This document shows positions 19,386 through 29,780 of a stretch of DNA of 64,000 bases, piece by piece; position 1 is the first letter of the stretch, and each line of letters begins with the position of its first letter. The position numbers and the translations under genes are program-made. The notes beneath the pieces were generated by a model, which saw only the letters and a program-made list of their open reading frames with translations, was not told the DNA's origin and searched no databases. This stretch comes from Carpediemonas membranifera (taxonomy: Eukaryota; Fornicata): positions 1 through 64,000 of the forward strand of contig JAHDYR010000035.1 of NCBI GenBank assembly GCA_019828565.1, in the 5' to 3' direction.

Positions 19386-19922
19386 TTACTGGTTGAGACG
19401 ACGGCGCTCTCTCTGGCCCCCACGCTGGTAGTTTGGGCGGCGCATAGTACCCTTGACCTTGGCTTTTGCGACCAGGGGATCGACTGAGGCACGGCTCTTG
19501 GACGGTGAGGACTTGAAGAGGTTCTTACAACGCTCGGCTGTGGCGTCATCCCAAGAGTCCTTGAGCTGTAGGAGCTGTTGGCGCGCATAGATCTTGATTC
19601 GTATGGCTGGTATTGAGGACAAACGGCCAGCAACGAGGTCTCTTTCGAGCGTATATAGCCAGCGAGCCTCATCGCGGAGACCGAAGCGTGACGGGAGGCT
19701 TGTGAGAGCTTCGAATGGGTCGAAGAAGTCGATGTCGTCTTCAAGGTGGTCGTTGTCCTGAGATTGGGGTTCCTCATCGCTCTCTTGCGGGTTGTCGTCT
19801 TCTTCGCCTTCGTCGCAGGCGATCTGGCCGTTGAGGCGATCAGTAAGTGCCTGCACTTGTTCTTGGAGTGTCTTGAGTGCTTCTGGAGTGACCGCGGCTG
19901 CATCTGCCCGCGGAGCACTCAT
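19386..19922 (-). CDS. gag: Gag of DIRS-like element 2
   Basis: 178 aa starting MSAPRADA. A coiled-coil start (LKTLQEQVQALTDRL) and an acidic Glu/Asp-rich linker precede RFGLRDEARWLY and RQQLLQLKDSWDDATAERC, the same pattern as in the element-1 gag. The C-terminus is basic (RRPNYQRGGQRERRR). It ends 17 nt before the RT-RH start, so the order gag-RT/RH-recombinase is the same in both elements. Confidence 0.75.
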   Translation of the reverse strand: MSAPRADAAAVTPEALKTLQEQVQALTDRLNGQIACDEGEEDDNPQESDEEPQSQDNDHLEDDIDFFDPFEALTSLPSRFGLRDEARWLYTLERDLVAGRLSSIPAIRIKIYARQQLLQLKDSWDDATAERCKNLFKSSPSKSRASVDPLVAKAKVKGTMRRPNYQRGGQRERRRLNQ

Positions 19923-20712
19923 TCTCTCTACTCTGCAATAGTCCTGATTTGTCTGAGATCTAAATTCCGAATCACCCTGACCATATCAAATCCAATCAAC
20001 TCGCCACGCCTAGGTGGCACTGGAAGACCAATGTGGTCCCCGTCTTGTTGAGCCGGATCCACCATCGTCGTTGCAGTGAACCTAAATTATGAGACGGATC
20101 AGGACGATCCTTGACTTAGTGACCAATGTGGTCCACCCCTTCTGCCAGAGAAGCCTGGCACCCTAACAGTGTCCATATTACTCTACTTACTCCAAGGGGG
20201 GGGGGAGAATATTTAATGGCCGCCGGCCGCAGAAATATTCGTATGTCGAAAGCCGCCATCGAGGCTTCGATGAAGCTTCTTGAAACTGAGCTGATTAGAT
20301 TCGGTCCTGATTCTGCCCTGGACTCCCAGGGACCGATCTCCTCAAATAAAATCAAATATTGGTCTGTGTAAGATTGGGGTCACCCCGAGCCAACACGCCA
20401 GGGTGTTACGAGTCCCTGTAGCTAGCAACCCTGCTTGCAGGCATAACCAATGGGGGTAGAACATTTACTGGTCGTTTGAGGCTCAAACTGATCGAATGTT
20501 CGCCCGGTTCGGGTCCGGACCGGGCCGTGCTGGTACGCACGAAGTAAACTCGTGTTTTCGAGCTTCTGTTCTTGACTTGGCGACTCCGCGCATAAATCGA
20601 GCGACCGAATTTTGGGCCCGGAACAAATGGTCAAAGTCACTCGGTGCCATTTCGTTGCTCGACTTCCTTCCTTTCCCGACGTTTGTAGCAAGACTATTTT
20701 ATCAACATGCCC
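19923..20712. other. Non-coding stretch upstream of DIRS-like element 2
   Basis: It contains two copies of GACCAATGTGGTCC (20026-20039 and 20121-20134), each a GACCA/TGGTC dyad, and a G-run followed by gaatatttaa (about 20198-20215). That resembles the G-run and gagtattta at 12870-12887 in element 1. It probably holds the 5' end of element 2 and then the boundary to host DNA. A 51-codon ORF at 20215-20371 is not supported as a gene. Confidence 0.45.
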
Positions 20713-22506
20713 CTACTCAGAAATTCTGGGTTTCACACGGTATGACATCTCAAACAGCTCATCTTGGGCGACGACCTTCCATCGGCCGAGCATCTCTGTG
20801 TGGTCGTTCGCTTGCAAGGGGTAGCCTTGCCCAGCCTGATAGCACAGGAATGTCGCAATCGAGTTGTAGAGACGGTACCCGCGGGTGAGGTTGACCATGC
20901 CGTTCACAATCCGCGGGATCCCATCTTCGGTCCAGAAGCAGTCCTTCATAACCATCCCGGGGAACGGTATGGTCGCCTCAGTCACCGAGCGCGTGTTCAG
21001 CTCAGCACGATAAGCACCGTAGTTGTCCTCCTCAGCTTTCGCGATGGGATTAAGCAGCTCCAGGGCAGCCTTGAGAGGGGTGAAACTGTTGCCGTAGTGC
21101 TTCGGCTTCAGACCTTCGATGACCTGGAGCCGTCGGACCGGCGTGGCGTTGAGCGCGTTGAGAATAGCAAACAGGCCTGCGAAGTTTCCAGTGAGGTACA
21201 GCTTACAGGCGGTCGCGACGAGGTTGCAGTAGACCCAGCCACGAATGCGCTTGTCACCTCTGCTCATAACCGTGACAGAAGTCCAGTTCCCAACGGTCTC
21301 ACACGCGACAGTGAGTGCTCGCAGGTTGGGGCAGCGATCGTATGTTTGTGGGAATGTCCACAGCTTGCCGACGAGCTCCCTGGGTTGGACGTTAGAGTAC
21401 GCCTCAAACATGATGCTATTGATTGTCTCGGCGATGGCATCGGGCGACTGTGCGAACAGCTGGCCGCTGAACCGTTCGTGTCCGGCGTCTGTCACTGGTC
21501 CGTTCTTCTTAATCGTCGCTGGGTTTGTCAACCACGTGTAGAAGTCAGCCCAGGGCGTCGTCCCCCAGGACTTCAGAAAGACGTTGCACGCCTCGGCAAT
21601 CTTGGTCGGCCGCTCTGGTCTGGTTCTAAGTTGTGATGTCACGGACGAGGGGATCATTCTATTGCTGAAGAGGCGGCAAAACTGCTGCTTGCCCCGGGCC
21701 ATGACCAGTTCGAGGAAAGGATACGGCCGCCCCGTGCCGTAGTACGTTGCTATGAGTTGGATCAGATCCGTCCTGGCCTTGGATAGAGAGGGGTGGTCGA
21801 GAGTTTCAGTGACAAAGGACTTGACTGGCTCTATGATGGGGACCACGTCCTCGGGGTAGCATGTGATCCAGTCAAATAGAAGCTGACACACACCCTTCTG
21901 TACAGGGATCCTTGTGTTGACCAGCCAGCTGTTGAGTTCGAGCTGGCTCTTGCATCTCGGGGTCCGCATGTGGAACCGCTGCAGCATGCGGGTAAACAGC
22001 TGGTCTGGCCTCAGGTACTGCCGCATCACTAGCATGAACACGTTCCGGGTGTGGAGGTTGTGGTTGGGCTCCGTTAGATAGAGTGCTATCCGGTTCACTG
22101 ATCCCTGCGACAAAAGGGCGCCGTCGGTAAACGTCATGATCGTTTCGAACTCCTGCCCCTTCTGGATGCGGGGCTGCATGTCCGCGGCCTTGACATATAC
22201 GACGTTGGGACGCTCACCATCAGGCCTCTCGGGTCCCTCAGCGTAAACGTGGAGCGAAAGGTGCTCGCGCTCAGTGACGTTTCTGCCACCATCTGCCACG
22301 TCGTGTCTCTCGAATTGAAAGAGCATGGCTCCTTCTCCTTCGTCCTCCTTCAACCGAACGACGCGAATGAACTTAAGCTTCGTGTTGTGCTCATAAAGCG
22401 CGTCATATGCCTGGAGGATGTAATCCTTGTACTGTTGGATGGTCAGATTCTCGTCCGCCTGAAGTAGAAATGGCGTGGTGTTCGATATAGTGACATATAG
22501 CTTCAT
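20713..22506 (-). CDS. Ras guanine-nucleotide exchange factor-like protein
   Basis: 597 aa. The N-terminus (MKLYVTISNTTPFLLQADENLTI) looks like a ubiquitin-like fold. Residues ~150-250 resemble the RasGEF N-terminal (REM) domain: LYLTEPNHNLHTRNVFMLVMRQYL and LFTRMLQRF. The remaining ~330 residues follow the CDC25/RasGEF pattern of helices (CPNLRALTVACETVGNWTS, GNFAGLFAILNALNATPVRRL). By family it would activate Ras-like GTPases at membranes. It is the left edge of the host-gene island and is divergent from the Rpt1 gene, sharing 199 bp of upstream DNA. A TCAAAATTCGG motif lies 16 nt before its ATG. Confidence 0.7.
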   Translation of the reverse strand: MKLYVTISNTTPFLLQADENLTIQQYKDYILQAYDALYEHNTKLKFIRVVRLKEDEGEGAMLFQFERHDVADGGRNVTEREHLSLHVYAEGPERPDGERPNVVYVKAADMQPRIQKGQEFETIMTFTDGALLSQGSVNRIALYLTEPNHNLHTRNVFMLVMRQYLRPDQLFTRMLQRFHMRTPRCKSQLELNSWLVNTRIPVQKGVCQLLFDWITCYPEDVVPIIEPVKSFVTETLDHPSLSKARTDLIQLIATYYGTGRPYPFLELVMARGKQQFCRLFSNRMIPSSVTSQLRTRPERPTKIAEACNVFLKSWGTTPWADFYTWLTNPATIKKNGPVTDAGHERFSGQLFAQSPDAIAETINSIMFEAYSNVQPRELVGKLWTFPQTYDRCPNLRALTVACETVGNWTSVTVMSRGDKRIRGWVYCNLVATACKLYLTGNFAGLFAILNALNATPVRRLQVIEGLKPKHYGNSFTPLKAALELLNPIAKAEEDNYGAYRAELNTRSVTEATIPFPGMVMKDCFWTEDGIPRIVNGMVNLTRGYRLYNSIATFLCYQAGQGYPLQANDHTEMLGRWKVVAQDELFEMSYRVKPRISE

Positions 22507-22705
22507 TTCTCGTCGTTGTTTGGCCGAATTTTGATGGCCTCATTTTTCTCGATTGTCGTGAGCCCAAACTGGGGCTTTGAACCTCAGACAGGCCACGGGG
22601 CAATAGAAAGGGTGTGATGCAGCCCACATTCAAAGGATCAATCAGAGCAAAATGACTCGACAAAGTCGCTTGTCATCTCAAACGAACGAACGAACGAACG
22701 CAGAG
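22507..22705. promoter_or_regulatory. Divergent promoter region RasGEF-like / Rpt1, with (CGAA)n tract
   Basis: 199 bp between two divergent ATGs. It contains TCAAAATTCGGCC (minus strand, 22522-22534) and five aacg units (22681-22700) just before the Rpt1 start. Confidence 0.45.
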
Positions 22706-23984
22706 ATGGTTGATTCTACTGCTCCTGAGGACGTAGAAGTATTGAAGCAATTCGTATGTGCCTCCAAGTCCTCTTATACAGGCGCTAGGAAAGTACGGCG
22801 CGGATTTGCAAGCAAAACAAGACCAAATTGACAGTTTAGTGAAGGAAATAGACGGCAAGCTCTCTGTGAAAGAGCAGGACACGGGATTGGCGCCCATTTC
22901 CGAGTGGGACCTTGACGCGGACGAAGCCCTTCTTGGTGAAAACGCCCTTCATGTCGCTCGCATCCAGAAGATCTGGCCCAAGCAAGAAGATGACGAAGAT
23001 GACAAGTATGTCATCTCCCTCTACCAGATGGCTCGCTTTGTAGTCGGCAGGAACGAGAACCTTGCCCCCACAGATGTTGAGGAAGGCATGCGTGTCGGCG
23101 TGGACCGCCGCAAATACCAGATCACTATTCCACTGCCCCCACGCATTGACCCGTCTATCTCCATGATGGAAGTCGAGGAGAAGCCCAATGTGACATACGC
23201 AGACGTTGGTGGCTGCTCTGAGCAGCTTGAGAAGCTCCGCGAGGTCATCGAACTGCCCCTCCTCCACCCTGAGCGGTTCGTCCGACTTGGAATCGACCCG
23301 CCCAAGGGCGTCCTCATGTTTGGACCCCCCGGCACCGGCAAGACCCTCACGGCCCGTGCTGTGGCCAACAGGACAGACGCCGTCTTCATTCGGGTGATCG
23401 GATCAGAGCTGGTCCAGAAGTACATCGGTGAAGGCGCTCGTATGGTGAGAGAGCTGTTCGCCATGGCAAAGTCGAAGCGCGCGTGTGTCATCTTCTTTGA
23501 CGAGATCGATGCGGTCGGCGGGCAGCGGTTCGATGACGGGGCTGGCGGCGATAACGAGGTCCAACGCACGATGCTCGAGCTCATCAACCAGCTTGACGGC
23601 TTCGATTCCCGCGGCAACATCAAGGTTCTGATGGCGACCAACCGGCCTGACACCCTTGACCCCGCCCTCATGAGACCCGGCAGACTCGACCGCAAGATCG
23701 AATTCGATCTTCCCGATCTGGAGGGTCGTGCCCATATCTTCAAGATCCACGCAGGCACCATGAGCGTAGCCCAAGGGGTAAGGTTTGATCTCATTGCCAG
23801 ACTTTGCCCCAATGCCACCGGAGCGGATATCAGGGCGGTGTGCACTGAGGCGGGCATGTTCGCCATCAGGGCCCGACGTAGAGTGATTGTGGAGAAGGAC
23901 TTTTTGGACGCCGTGGAGAAGGTTATCCGGGGCCAAGTCAAGTTCAGCGCGACGGCGAAGTACATGAATTACCAGTACAGCTAG
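22706..23984 (+). CDS. RPT1: 26S proteasome regulatory subunit Rpt1 (AAA ATPase), one intron
   Basis: Two exons, 22706-22753 and 22782-23984, joined across a 28-nt intron, give 416 aa. The N-terminal coiled coil ([19 protein letters not shown]) leads to an OB-type domain, then the AAA module: Walker A GPPGTGKT, Walker [13 protein letters not shown] and sensor/arginine-finger region [19 protein letters not shown]. The stretches [15 protein letters not shown] and [11 protein letters not shown] identify Rpt1/PSMC2 among the six Rpt paralogues. It unfolds ubiquitylated substrates in the 19S base. Without the intron the first ATG would lie in the intron (22758) and drop the conserved N-terminus. 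Confidence 0.95.
22754..22781 (+). other. 28-nt spliceosomal intron in the Rpt1 gene
   Basis: GTATGT...CTTATACAG, phase 0. Removing it joins [16 protein letters not shown] to [12 protein letters not shown], restoring the family N-terminus. Confidence 0.88.
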
Positions 23985-24679
23985 AGATGGCGTGTAAATA
24001 AGGATGATGTCGTGCTGCAGGAGATGGCGTGGTCTCCATTGGTCTTGCGGCAACCGAAATAATTTGGAGGATCGCGGCCGAATCAGGGTGGAGTCGAGCG
24101 GAGTCATCAGTATTTAGCACGCCGCGGAGCGGGAGTTCTTTTTTAGAGGCATGCAGGCGCCCCCTCCCGGGTGCCCGCCCCGGTCCGAGGCTGACCCGGC
24201 ACCCCTGATAAATGCTGATCCGCACGTAACTCGGTTTTTGAGGGTCTCGACATGCAACAGACTTGATGCCGCATGGGACATTTGAACTCTTTAGAAGCTA
24301 ACATGATGCTATTGGTAGATTTATGATGTGGATATGCCAGTTATCGCAGTATTCTCACTGGTTGGTGCTCTGTATTTGAGAATCTGCACAATGGCCTCCA
24401 ATTCCACCAACAAGGCGGATGTCCACTGAACTATCATCAGATGCTCTTCTACACGCTTATTCAAAGCCCACCTTTGCATCTCTGTTGACATTGCTGTTGC
24501 GGATGCGAGAAATTACGAACCTGACCTCCGCCACGAGTGATATCTCTTCTTTACAGACCTACCCAACCCCATCTAGTGCCATACATGGACGCTGAGCCCT
24601 GTTATCCCGTACAAATGCGTCTTTTGTTTTGCGAACCCGAGCTACTAATGCGCACCGCCACAAGAACAAACTACAGAAC
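23985..24679. other. Intergenic region, nothing recognised
   Basis: About 700 bp between Rpt1 and the small secreted-type protein. It holds a GC-rich patch at 24110-24215 and no ORF or RNA gene that I can support. Confidence 0.5.
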
Positions 24680-25204
24680 ATGTTGACGAAATCACTACTT
24701 TTCCTAAGTCTATTCGCCACTGTGCTCGCCACTGAGTTCATATTCCCCAAGAACGGCGAGCTTTTCGTCATCGACACCATGACGAACCTCACCTGGGATC
24801 CCAGCGTCGTGGGCTACCGCAAAGAGGTCGAGCTTGTGTTCAAGGTCCCAACAGCTATCAGCGCGGTACTCAGGAATACGACTGACATGACCACGTACCA
24901 GCGGGGCAACTGCATCAGTGTGCCCAGCGGCCAGCTCGACATTGACCTCACCATCCCCGTGCAGGACATGCAGGACAGTCTCGACAACCTGGATCTTCCC
25001 TTTGACGTCGACGTGAGATGGTTCGTGGACACTATCTTGTCAGAGATTGACCGTATTCCCGAGGGCAACAGAAACGTCACCATCCAGCTCTACAGGTGTG
25101 GGGAGAACGAACCTGTCTTCCAGTCATGGGTCCTCGTGTCTGGGGCAACTCGGACAGTGGTGGCGCTCGGCACGCTGCTGCTCCTGGTACTCATGCTAGT
25201 CTGA
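24680..25204 (+). CDS. Small secreted or GPI-anchored-type protein, unknown function
   Basis: 174 aa from the ATG at 24680, chosen because it begins a clear signal peptide (MLTKSLLFLSLFATVLA). The frame is open 51 nt further upstream, but that adds a charged stretch before the signal. The mature part is acidic with several N-x-S/T sites (NLT, NTT, NVT) and Cys at two positions. The C-terminus is a hydrophobic tail with no charged end (TVVALGTLLLLVLMLV) after SGAT, fitting a GPI-anchor signal or a tail anchor. No family was recognised. Confidence 0.6.
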   Translation: MLTKSLLFLSLFATVLATEFIFPKNGELFVIDTMTNLTWDPSVVGYRKEVELVFKVPTAISAVLRNTTDMTTYQRGNCISVPSGQLDIDLTIPVQDMQDSLDNLDLPFDVDVRWFVDTILSEIDRIPEGNRNVTIQLYRCGENEPVFQSWVLVSGATRTVVALGTLLLLVLMLV

Positions 25205-25498
25205 GTCGGCCAAATCGATCGACTTTCTGGGTAAATAGTTCCCGATCTAGTGATGTTTAGGCGATTCATTACAAGAGAGGATCTGGATGGCTTTTGCTAG
25301 TGAGATTGAAAGCAGGGCAGGTTTGAAACTCCAACAAATACCCTCTGAGTCTCCTGTGTGTCTCCGCAGACTCTGTAGTTTGACCATAGTCGTTCAACCC
25401 GCTCTCAGAGTACCCTGCAATCTTCGTCAGTGATTTACGGTCATATAAATGGAGAAACGTATTCCGCTCTGAGAAGCACAGACACTGTACAACCTGGA
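25205..25498. other. Intergenic region, nothing recognised
   Basis: About 290 bp without a supported gene. The open frame of the next gene extends back to 25430 within it. Confidence 0.5.
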
Positions 25499-27553
25499 AT
25501 GGATCGGATCTCACAGGTCATTCAGGGCGTAACGAGGGAAGCCAACGATATGGACTTCGAGCATTGTTCTGTATCAGATATGGACGTGTTAGTTTCGAGT
25601 GTTGATGCTTTTCGTGCTGTCATCGCCGAAAAGCGTGAAGTGGCGCATTCCCGCAACAACGGCAGCGACACGAGCATCAACAGCCATGGAAATAGTCACT
25701 TTAATGCCCGATCTGCCTCCACTCGGCGCCACCTCTCCCTTGACGCGCTCACACCCCCGCGACTCGACACCATGCTCCCTGCGACACTGTGGGCTGTGAT
25801 GGCGCATGGGGGTGCTTGTATACACGCTGCGTTCCCGTCAAACCTCTGGTTCCTGTGCTCCAAGGCCTACTACGCCTACATAGATTTCCTGAGCTCGTAC
25901 GAGCAGGCCGCACACCGCAACGGCAATGACAGGCGCTACTACCACCGTTGGACGTTTGAGACGAGCACCGCACTGCCACTCCCGCCGACGTGGCTCCGTG
26001 ACTCGGTCCTTGTCCGGAAGTCAGCTGTTGCTGCAGCTATCCACCGCGTCAGCGCTGCAACCCAGGACGTGCCCGGTGACATCCCGACACTGCTTAGACA
26101 CGCATATTCCCGCCACTTCCACGAGACACTCCCCCGAGCCCCAGCAGTGGCAGAGACGTGCGACCCGGTGGATTTGCTGGGTAGACTGCCCTTCCTAAGG
26201 CCATCCGCACAGAACTACGTCGACAGTGCTCGCTCGATCCTCACAGACGGCCCCCCGCTGTCCATGAACATCGAGCTAGCGGAGGGGCAGGAGCTCCCGG
26301 TCGCCCTGCATACGCTGCTCCAAGGCACGCTGTGGGCCATCTTCATGGAATTTGCTGACCCCGACCTCAATCGGACCGAGGATGACGCCTATGAGGACGG
26401 GGTGCAGTATTGGCCCGAGGACCAGCTCCCATGGTTCCTCTGCAAGAAATTCTTCTTCGCGCACCAGATTGCCGAGAGGGATGGTGCTGTGGAGGTCAAG
26501 AAGGCTACCAAGATCATTCACCGCATGTACGCTGGCCGCATTTACGAGCTCGTCACTCGTATCTGGCCGATGTTTGTCAGAATCCGAGTGCCCCCGGTCG
26601 TCGCGGCATACGGCATGGCCACGGGTGGTCTTTTGATGGTAACCGCGAAGGGAGTGTACGGGTTGAACAGGAGCGTCCAGTTCATCCAGTTCGACGAGTT
26701 AGACTCCGCTTTCAGTCGGATGAGAGCAATGACTCGCCCCGCCAGAGTCGCATTCAGCCAATGCCCCGCAATCGCTCAGTTTGAAGTCAGGCTGCCCATC
26801 TGGCACAAAGACCGACTGGTCAAGCGGGTCTGGATGGGCCAGGGAGCTTTCATGCTGACCGCGGCTGGGCTGGCCGTGGCGGGCTGGGACGTCAAGTACT
26901 ATGTCGGCCCCGGTGCCAACGGTGACCGCCCTATGTTCCGCCCTGTCCGTCTGCCACGGTCGTTTGAGCCCGACTTCCTCGTTAGAAATCAGTTCACAGT
27001 TGTCATTGAGTCGGGTGGTCGTCAGATGATCGGCGGGATGAACAGCGTTGGTCAGCTCGGACTCGGGCACGATAACGACGTTAATGGGTTCGTCGACCTG
27101 CCCTTCAGGGTTGACAACCTCGTCTACGGCGTCTTCGACTGCAACTTCTTCTTCAGAGGCCGCCAGCTGCTGTTTGCTGGCCACGTCGACAGTCAGCTCA
27201 CGATGCTCGGCCTCCTCCCCAACCACACCGAGTCCAGCTATTGTCTCACAGCAACACCACTGCACTTCCCAGAGCATGTCAAGGGCCTCATGATCCACGG
27301 CAGGGGCGGGACACACATCGTCTTGTGGGTCGGTGAGGGTAGGACAGTGTATAGTGACGGAAACAGAGTGTATGAAGCTGACTTTGAAGTTGTACAGGCG
27401 TCGGATTGTGAGCATTTTAAGGATTCTTACGGTGATTGGTGGGTGGCTGTGGTTCGTGATGACGATGTCGAGTTCGAGCCCTGCGTCGAGCCGTTCGACA
27501 CGATTGCCTTCACTGATGTCCGTCAGGTCGACATCGATCCTATCGTTGAGTAA
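25499..27553 (+). CDS. RCC1-repeat-like protein, unknown function
   Basis: 684 aa from the ATG at 25499; an earlier in-frame codon at 25430 is possible. Most of the first 400 residues are unassigned. The last third has beta-propeller-type repeats of the RCC1 kind, best seen in IGGMNSVGQLGLGHDND (G-x-N-x-x-G-Q-L-G), with weaker copies in YVGPGANG and LFAGHVDSQLTMLGLL. Repeats of this type mediate protein interaction or GEF activity, but the exchange-factor residues of true RCC1 were not identified. The gene converges with the APC3-like gene, 108 bp between the stops. Confidence 0.55.
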   Translation: MDRISQVIQGVTREANDMDFEHCSVSDMDVLVSSVDAFRAVIAEKREVAHSRNNGSDTSINSHGNSHFNARSASTRRHLSLDALTPPRLDTMLPATLWAVMAHGGACIHAAFPSNLWFLCSKAYYAYIDFLSSYEQAAHRNGNDRRYYHRWTFETSTALPLPPTWLRDSVLVRKSAVAAAIHRVSAATQDVPGDIPTLLRHAYSRHFHETLPRAPAVAETCDPVDLLGRLPFLRPSAQNYVDSARSILTDGPPLSMNIELAEGQELPVALHTLLQGTLWAIFMEFADPDLNRTEDDAYEDGVQYWPEDQLPWFLCKKFFFAHQIAERDGAVEVKKATKIIHRMYAGRIYELVTRIWPMFVRIRVPPVVAAYGMATGGLLMVTAKGVYGLNRSVQFIQFDELDSAFSRMRAMTRPARVAFSQCPAIAQFEVRLPIWHKDRLVKRVWMGQGAFMLTAAGLAVAGWDVKYYVGPGANGDRPMFRPVRLPRSFEPDFLVRNQFTVVIESGGRQMIGGMNSVGQLGLGHDNDVNGFVDLPFRVDNLVYGVFDCNFFFRGRQLLFAGHVDSQLTMLGLLPNHTESSYCLTATPLHFPEHVKGLMIHGRGGTHIVLWVGEGRTVYSDGNRVYEADFEVVQASDCEHFKDSYGDWWVAVVRDDDVEFEPCVEPFDTIAFTDVRQVDIDPIVE

Positions 27554-27661
27554 AGCCATTAATTTTGAAAAGACGCTCATTGGGTCATCGGGAACAGGCC
27601 ACAAGCAAAAAGTTTACAGCCTACCAATGATCAACAGTGCAGAACATAAATCATGCCCGCC

Positions 27662-29590
27662 TCACGCCTCACTTATGGCGTCATACAGTGCCTGTGCAGC
27701 CCTGCTCCTCTTGTCCAGAACCATGGCGACCTCTGCCTCCTTGAACGCCTCCATCACCCGGCCCTGTCTCAGGAACAGCTGGCCCAGTAGCACATGGGCG
27801 TTCACACTCTTCTGACGCAGCACCACGAACTTCAGTCGGCTGATGGCGATGTCAGTTTTGTCGGGGTTCTCTGCTTCGAGCCTGGCAAGGTGGAACAGGG
27901 CAGTCGGGTTCTCGGGGTCGATCCCTGCCGCATGCTCGAGGGCACTCGTGGCGCTGGACTTATCGCCGGTCATGGAGTACGCGATGCCGAGGTGAGACAG
28001 GATCGCCGCGCTCGATTGGTTCAGCCCCAGCGCCTGTCTATAGCATCTGATCGCATCAGTGTGCTCGCCGGCCTTCATGTAAACGTTCCCAAGACCAACC
28101 CATGCTCCGAAGTCCCGGCTGTCAAGGGTGATCGCCTTGTGCAAGTCCTTCTGGGCCTCGTTGATGTTATTCTGGTCGATCTTCTCCTGCCCCAGCAGAC
28201 GCCACAGTGCAGCGTTGGCCGGTTGTTTCCTGATCGACTTCTGAAGACCCTCGATAGCACCGGTGTTGTTGTTGTCAAGCGAGCAGGACAAGGCTACGGC
28301 GACTAGACCGTCAATGTCTCCGGCATCTCTTGTCAGTAGTTCATGCGACAGGGCGTTCAGCTGATCCTTCCTATCCAGAGCCCACAGAGCCTCGCAGTAT
28401 GGTATGAGGTTACTAGCATAAGGGACGGCCTTCCTGAGTCTACTGTAGGCCGCCTCGCAGTCAAAGTATCGGCCGCAGCTGAAGTAGGCCTGACCTGCGA
28501 GCCTAAGGACGAAAGGTGACGATATGATGGGCTGGGGCAGGTCTATAAACCTCGACAGGGCTCTGCTGAAGTCACCCTTGGCAAAAAGGTCGAACAACGT
28601 CCATGCGACGTTCATGCTCTTGACCAGGCCGCTCACAGGGGGCACACCTTCCACACCAGCGTCCTCCCGAACCCAGTGCTCGGCAGTCGGCCTCTCATCC
28701 CTGAGCCTCGGGACGGGCACAGTCGTGGGGGCGGGCATCAGCAGACTGTCGGCAGCCGCAGAGCCCACGGAGGAGACACCGCTGCGCCAGGCCATGCCGC
28801 GGGGTGGTGGCATCTCTATACGGTCAGATGGGGCCGGGGCAGGCGTTGACGTGGCGCCATTAAGCTCCGGCGTCTGGAGGAAGCTGTCGCCCTCCTCCGC
28901 GTCCGCCCGCTCTGCAGGGGTGACCTGGAGCTGAGGAGTGCGGATGTCGGAGACCTCGGCAACCATGCGGGGGCGGAGTTCGTTGGACGCGGAGGGGCTT
29001 GTCAGGGAATACGGGGTCGACTGGACGGTCGTGTCAAGCTTGTAGCCGGCTGGAACACGACCAAGGCGAACTAGGCCGTCTAAGGCGCTATACATCAGAG
29101 GGTTGAGGGAGAGGGCGTTCTCAAAACACTTGGCGGCCTGGCTCACGGCGTTCCGAGAGGGTTCCTGGAATCCACCACGGGCAAGACACTCTCCGAGTAG
29201 ACCCCAGCCGTACGCCCCGTTTGGAACAGCATCGATTGCTATCCTCGATACATCGGCCTCATCGATGTTAGGCACTGTCTTGCGGATGGTGTGGAGCAAC
29301 GTGCGGCGGGCTTCAACGTACTCGGAAAGTTCGAAATGAGCCTGAGCCTTGAGATACTGTCCACGCTCGCTATCTTCGAGATATAGGCATTGTGTAACTA
29401 CCTTCCACCGCCTTAGCTGCAGGAACACCTCTGCGAGGGCTACACGAAGGACTGCCGGGTCCTTTTCCTGTGCTTTGGCAAGATGGAGCGATTCCTGCGC
29501 AATAAACTCGGCAGTGACGTAATCACGGTTCCGAATAGCTTCTTCAAGGCACCGTAGCAACTCGCTATGATCTCCAGACATCATAGGCAT
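27662..29590 (-). CDS. CDC27: APC3/CDC27-like TPR subunit of the anaphase-promoting complex
   Basis: 642 aa. The N-terminal ~170 residues form TPR-like helices (LRCLEEAIRNRDYVTAEFIAQ, YGWGLLGECLARGG). The middle (~190-310) is a Pro/Ser/Thr-rich, presumably disordered loop. The C-terminal ~330 residues contain at least seven TPRs (LWRLLGQEKIDQNNINEAQ, FGAWVGLGNVYMKAGEHTDA, AILSHLGIAYSMTGDKSSA). This split TPR plan, 'YSRLRKAVPYASNLIPYCEALWAL' included, is that of CDC27/APC3, which binds activator IR tails. APC6, APC7 and APC8 are alternatives. A TCAAATTTCGG motif lies 6-16 nt upstream of the ATG. Confidence 0.72.
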   Translation of the reverse strand: MPMMSGDHSELLRCLEEAIRNRDYVTAEFIAQESLHLAKAQEKDPAVLRVALAEVFLQLRRWKVVTQCLYLEDSERGQYLKAQAHFELSEYVEARRTLLHTIRKTVPNIDEADVSRIAIDAVPNGAYGWGLLGECLARGGFQEPSRNAVSQAAKCFENALSLNPLMYSALDGLVRLGRVPAGYKLDTTVQSTPYSLTSPSASNELRPRMVAEVSDIRTPQLQVTPAERADAEEGDSFLQTPELNGATSTPAPAPSDRIEMPPPRGMAWRSGVSSVGSAAADSLLMPAPTTVPVPRLRDERPTAEHWVREDAGVEGVPPVSGLVKSMNVAWTLFDLFAKGDFSRALSRFIDLPQPIISSPFVLRLAGQAYFSCGRYFDCEAAYSRLRKAVPYASNLIPYCEALWALDRKDQLNALSHELLTRDAGDIDGLVAVALSCSLDNNNTGAIEGLQKSIRKQPANAALWRLLGQEKIDQNNINEAQKDLHKAITLDSRDFGAWVGLGNVYMKAGEHTDAIRCYRQALGLNQSSAAILSHLGIAYSMTGDKSSATSALEHAAGIDPENPTALFHLARLEAENPDKTDIAISRLKFVVLRQKSVNAHVLLGQLFLRQGRVMEAFKEAEVAMVLDKRSRAAQALYDAISEA

Positions 29591-29780
29591 CAGTGCCGAA
29601 ATTTGACCGTGTCATCTTTGGGCCACACAAGTCGGATCAAATGAGCGCTGAGCGGGGCCAAGCTCCATACAGTACTTAGCTGGTGTCCGCACTCCGATTT
29701 ACGTTGCTACATGCGATAATTTTCACTCAGCCCATTTTCTCGAGCAGACAACACTCCTCAATTCGAAACTATCGCCAACA

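Noticed and set aside
17501-19918. 805-aa minus-strand ORF over DIRS-like element 2
   Set aside because: Only the last ~130 codons match the recombinase N-terminus; the rest is a shadow of RT-RNase H and gag.
20215-20371. 51-codon ORF upstream of DIRS-like element 2
   Set aside because: Short, no conserved motif and no supporting context; may be chance.
24110-24215. Possible RNA gene in a GC-rich patch
   Set aside because: No cloverleaf, no box A/B and no convincing fold by eye.
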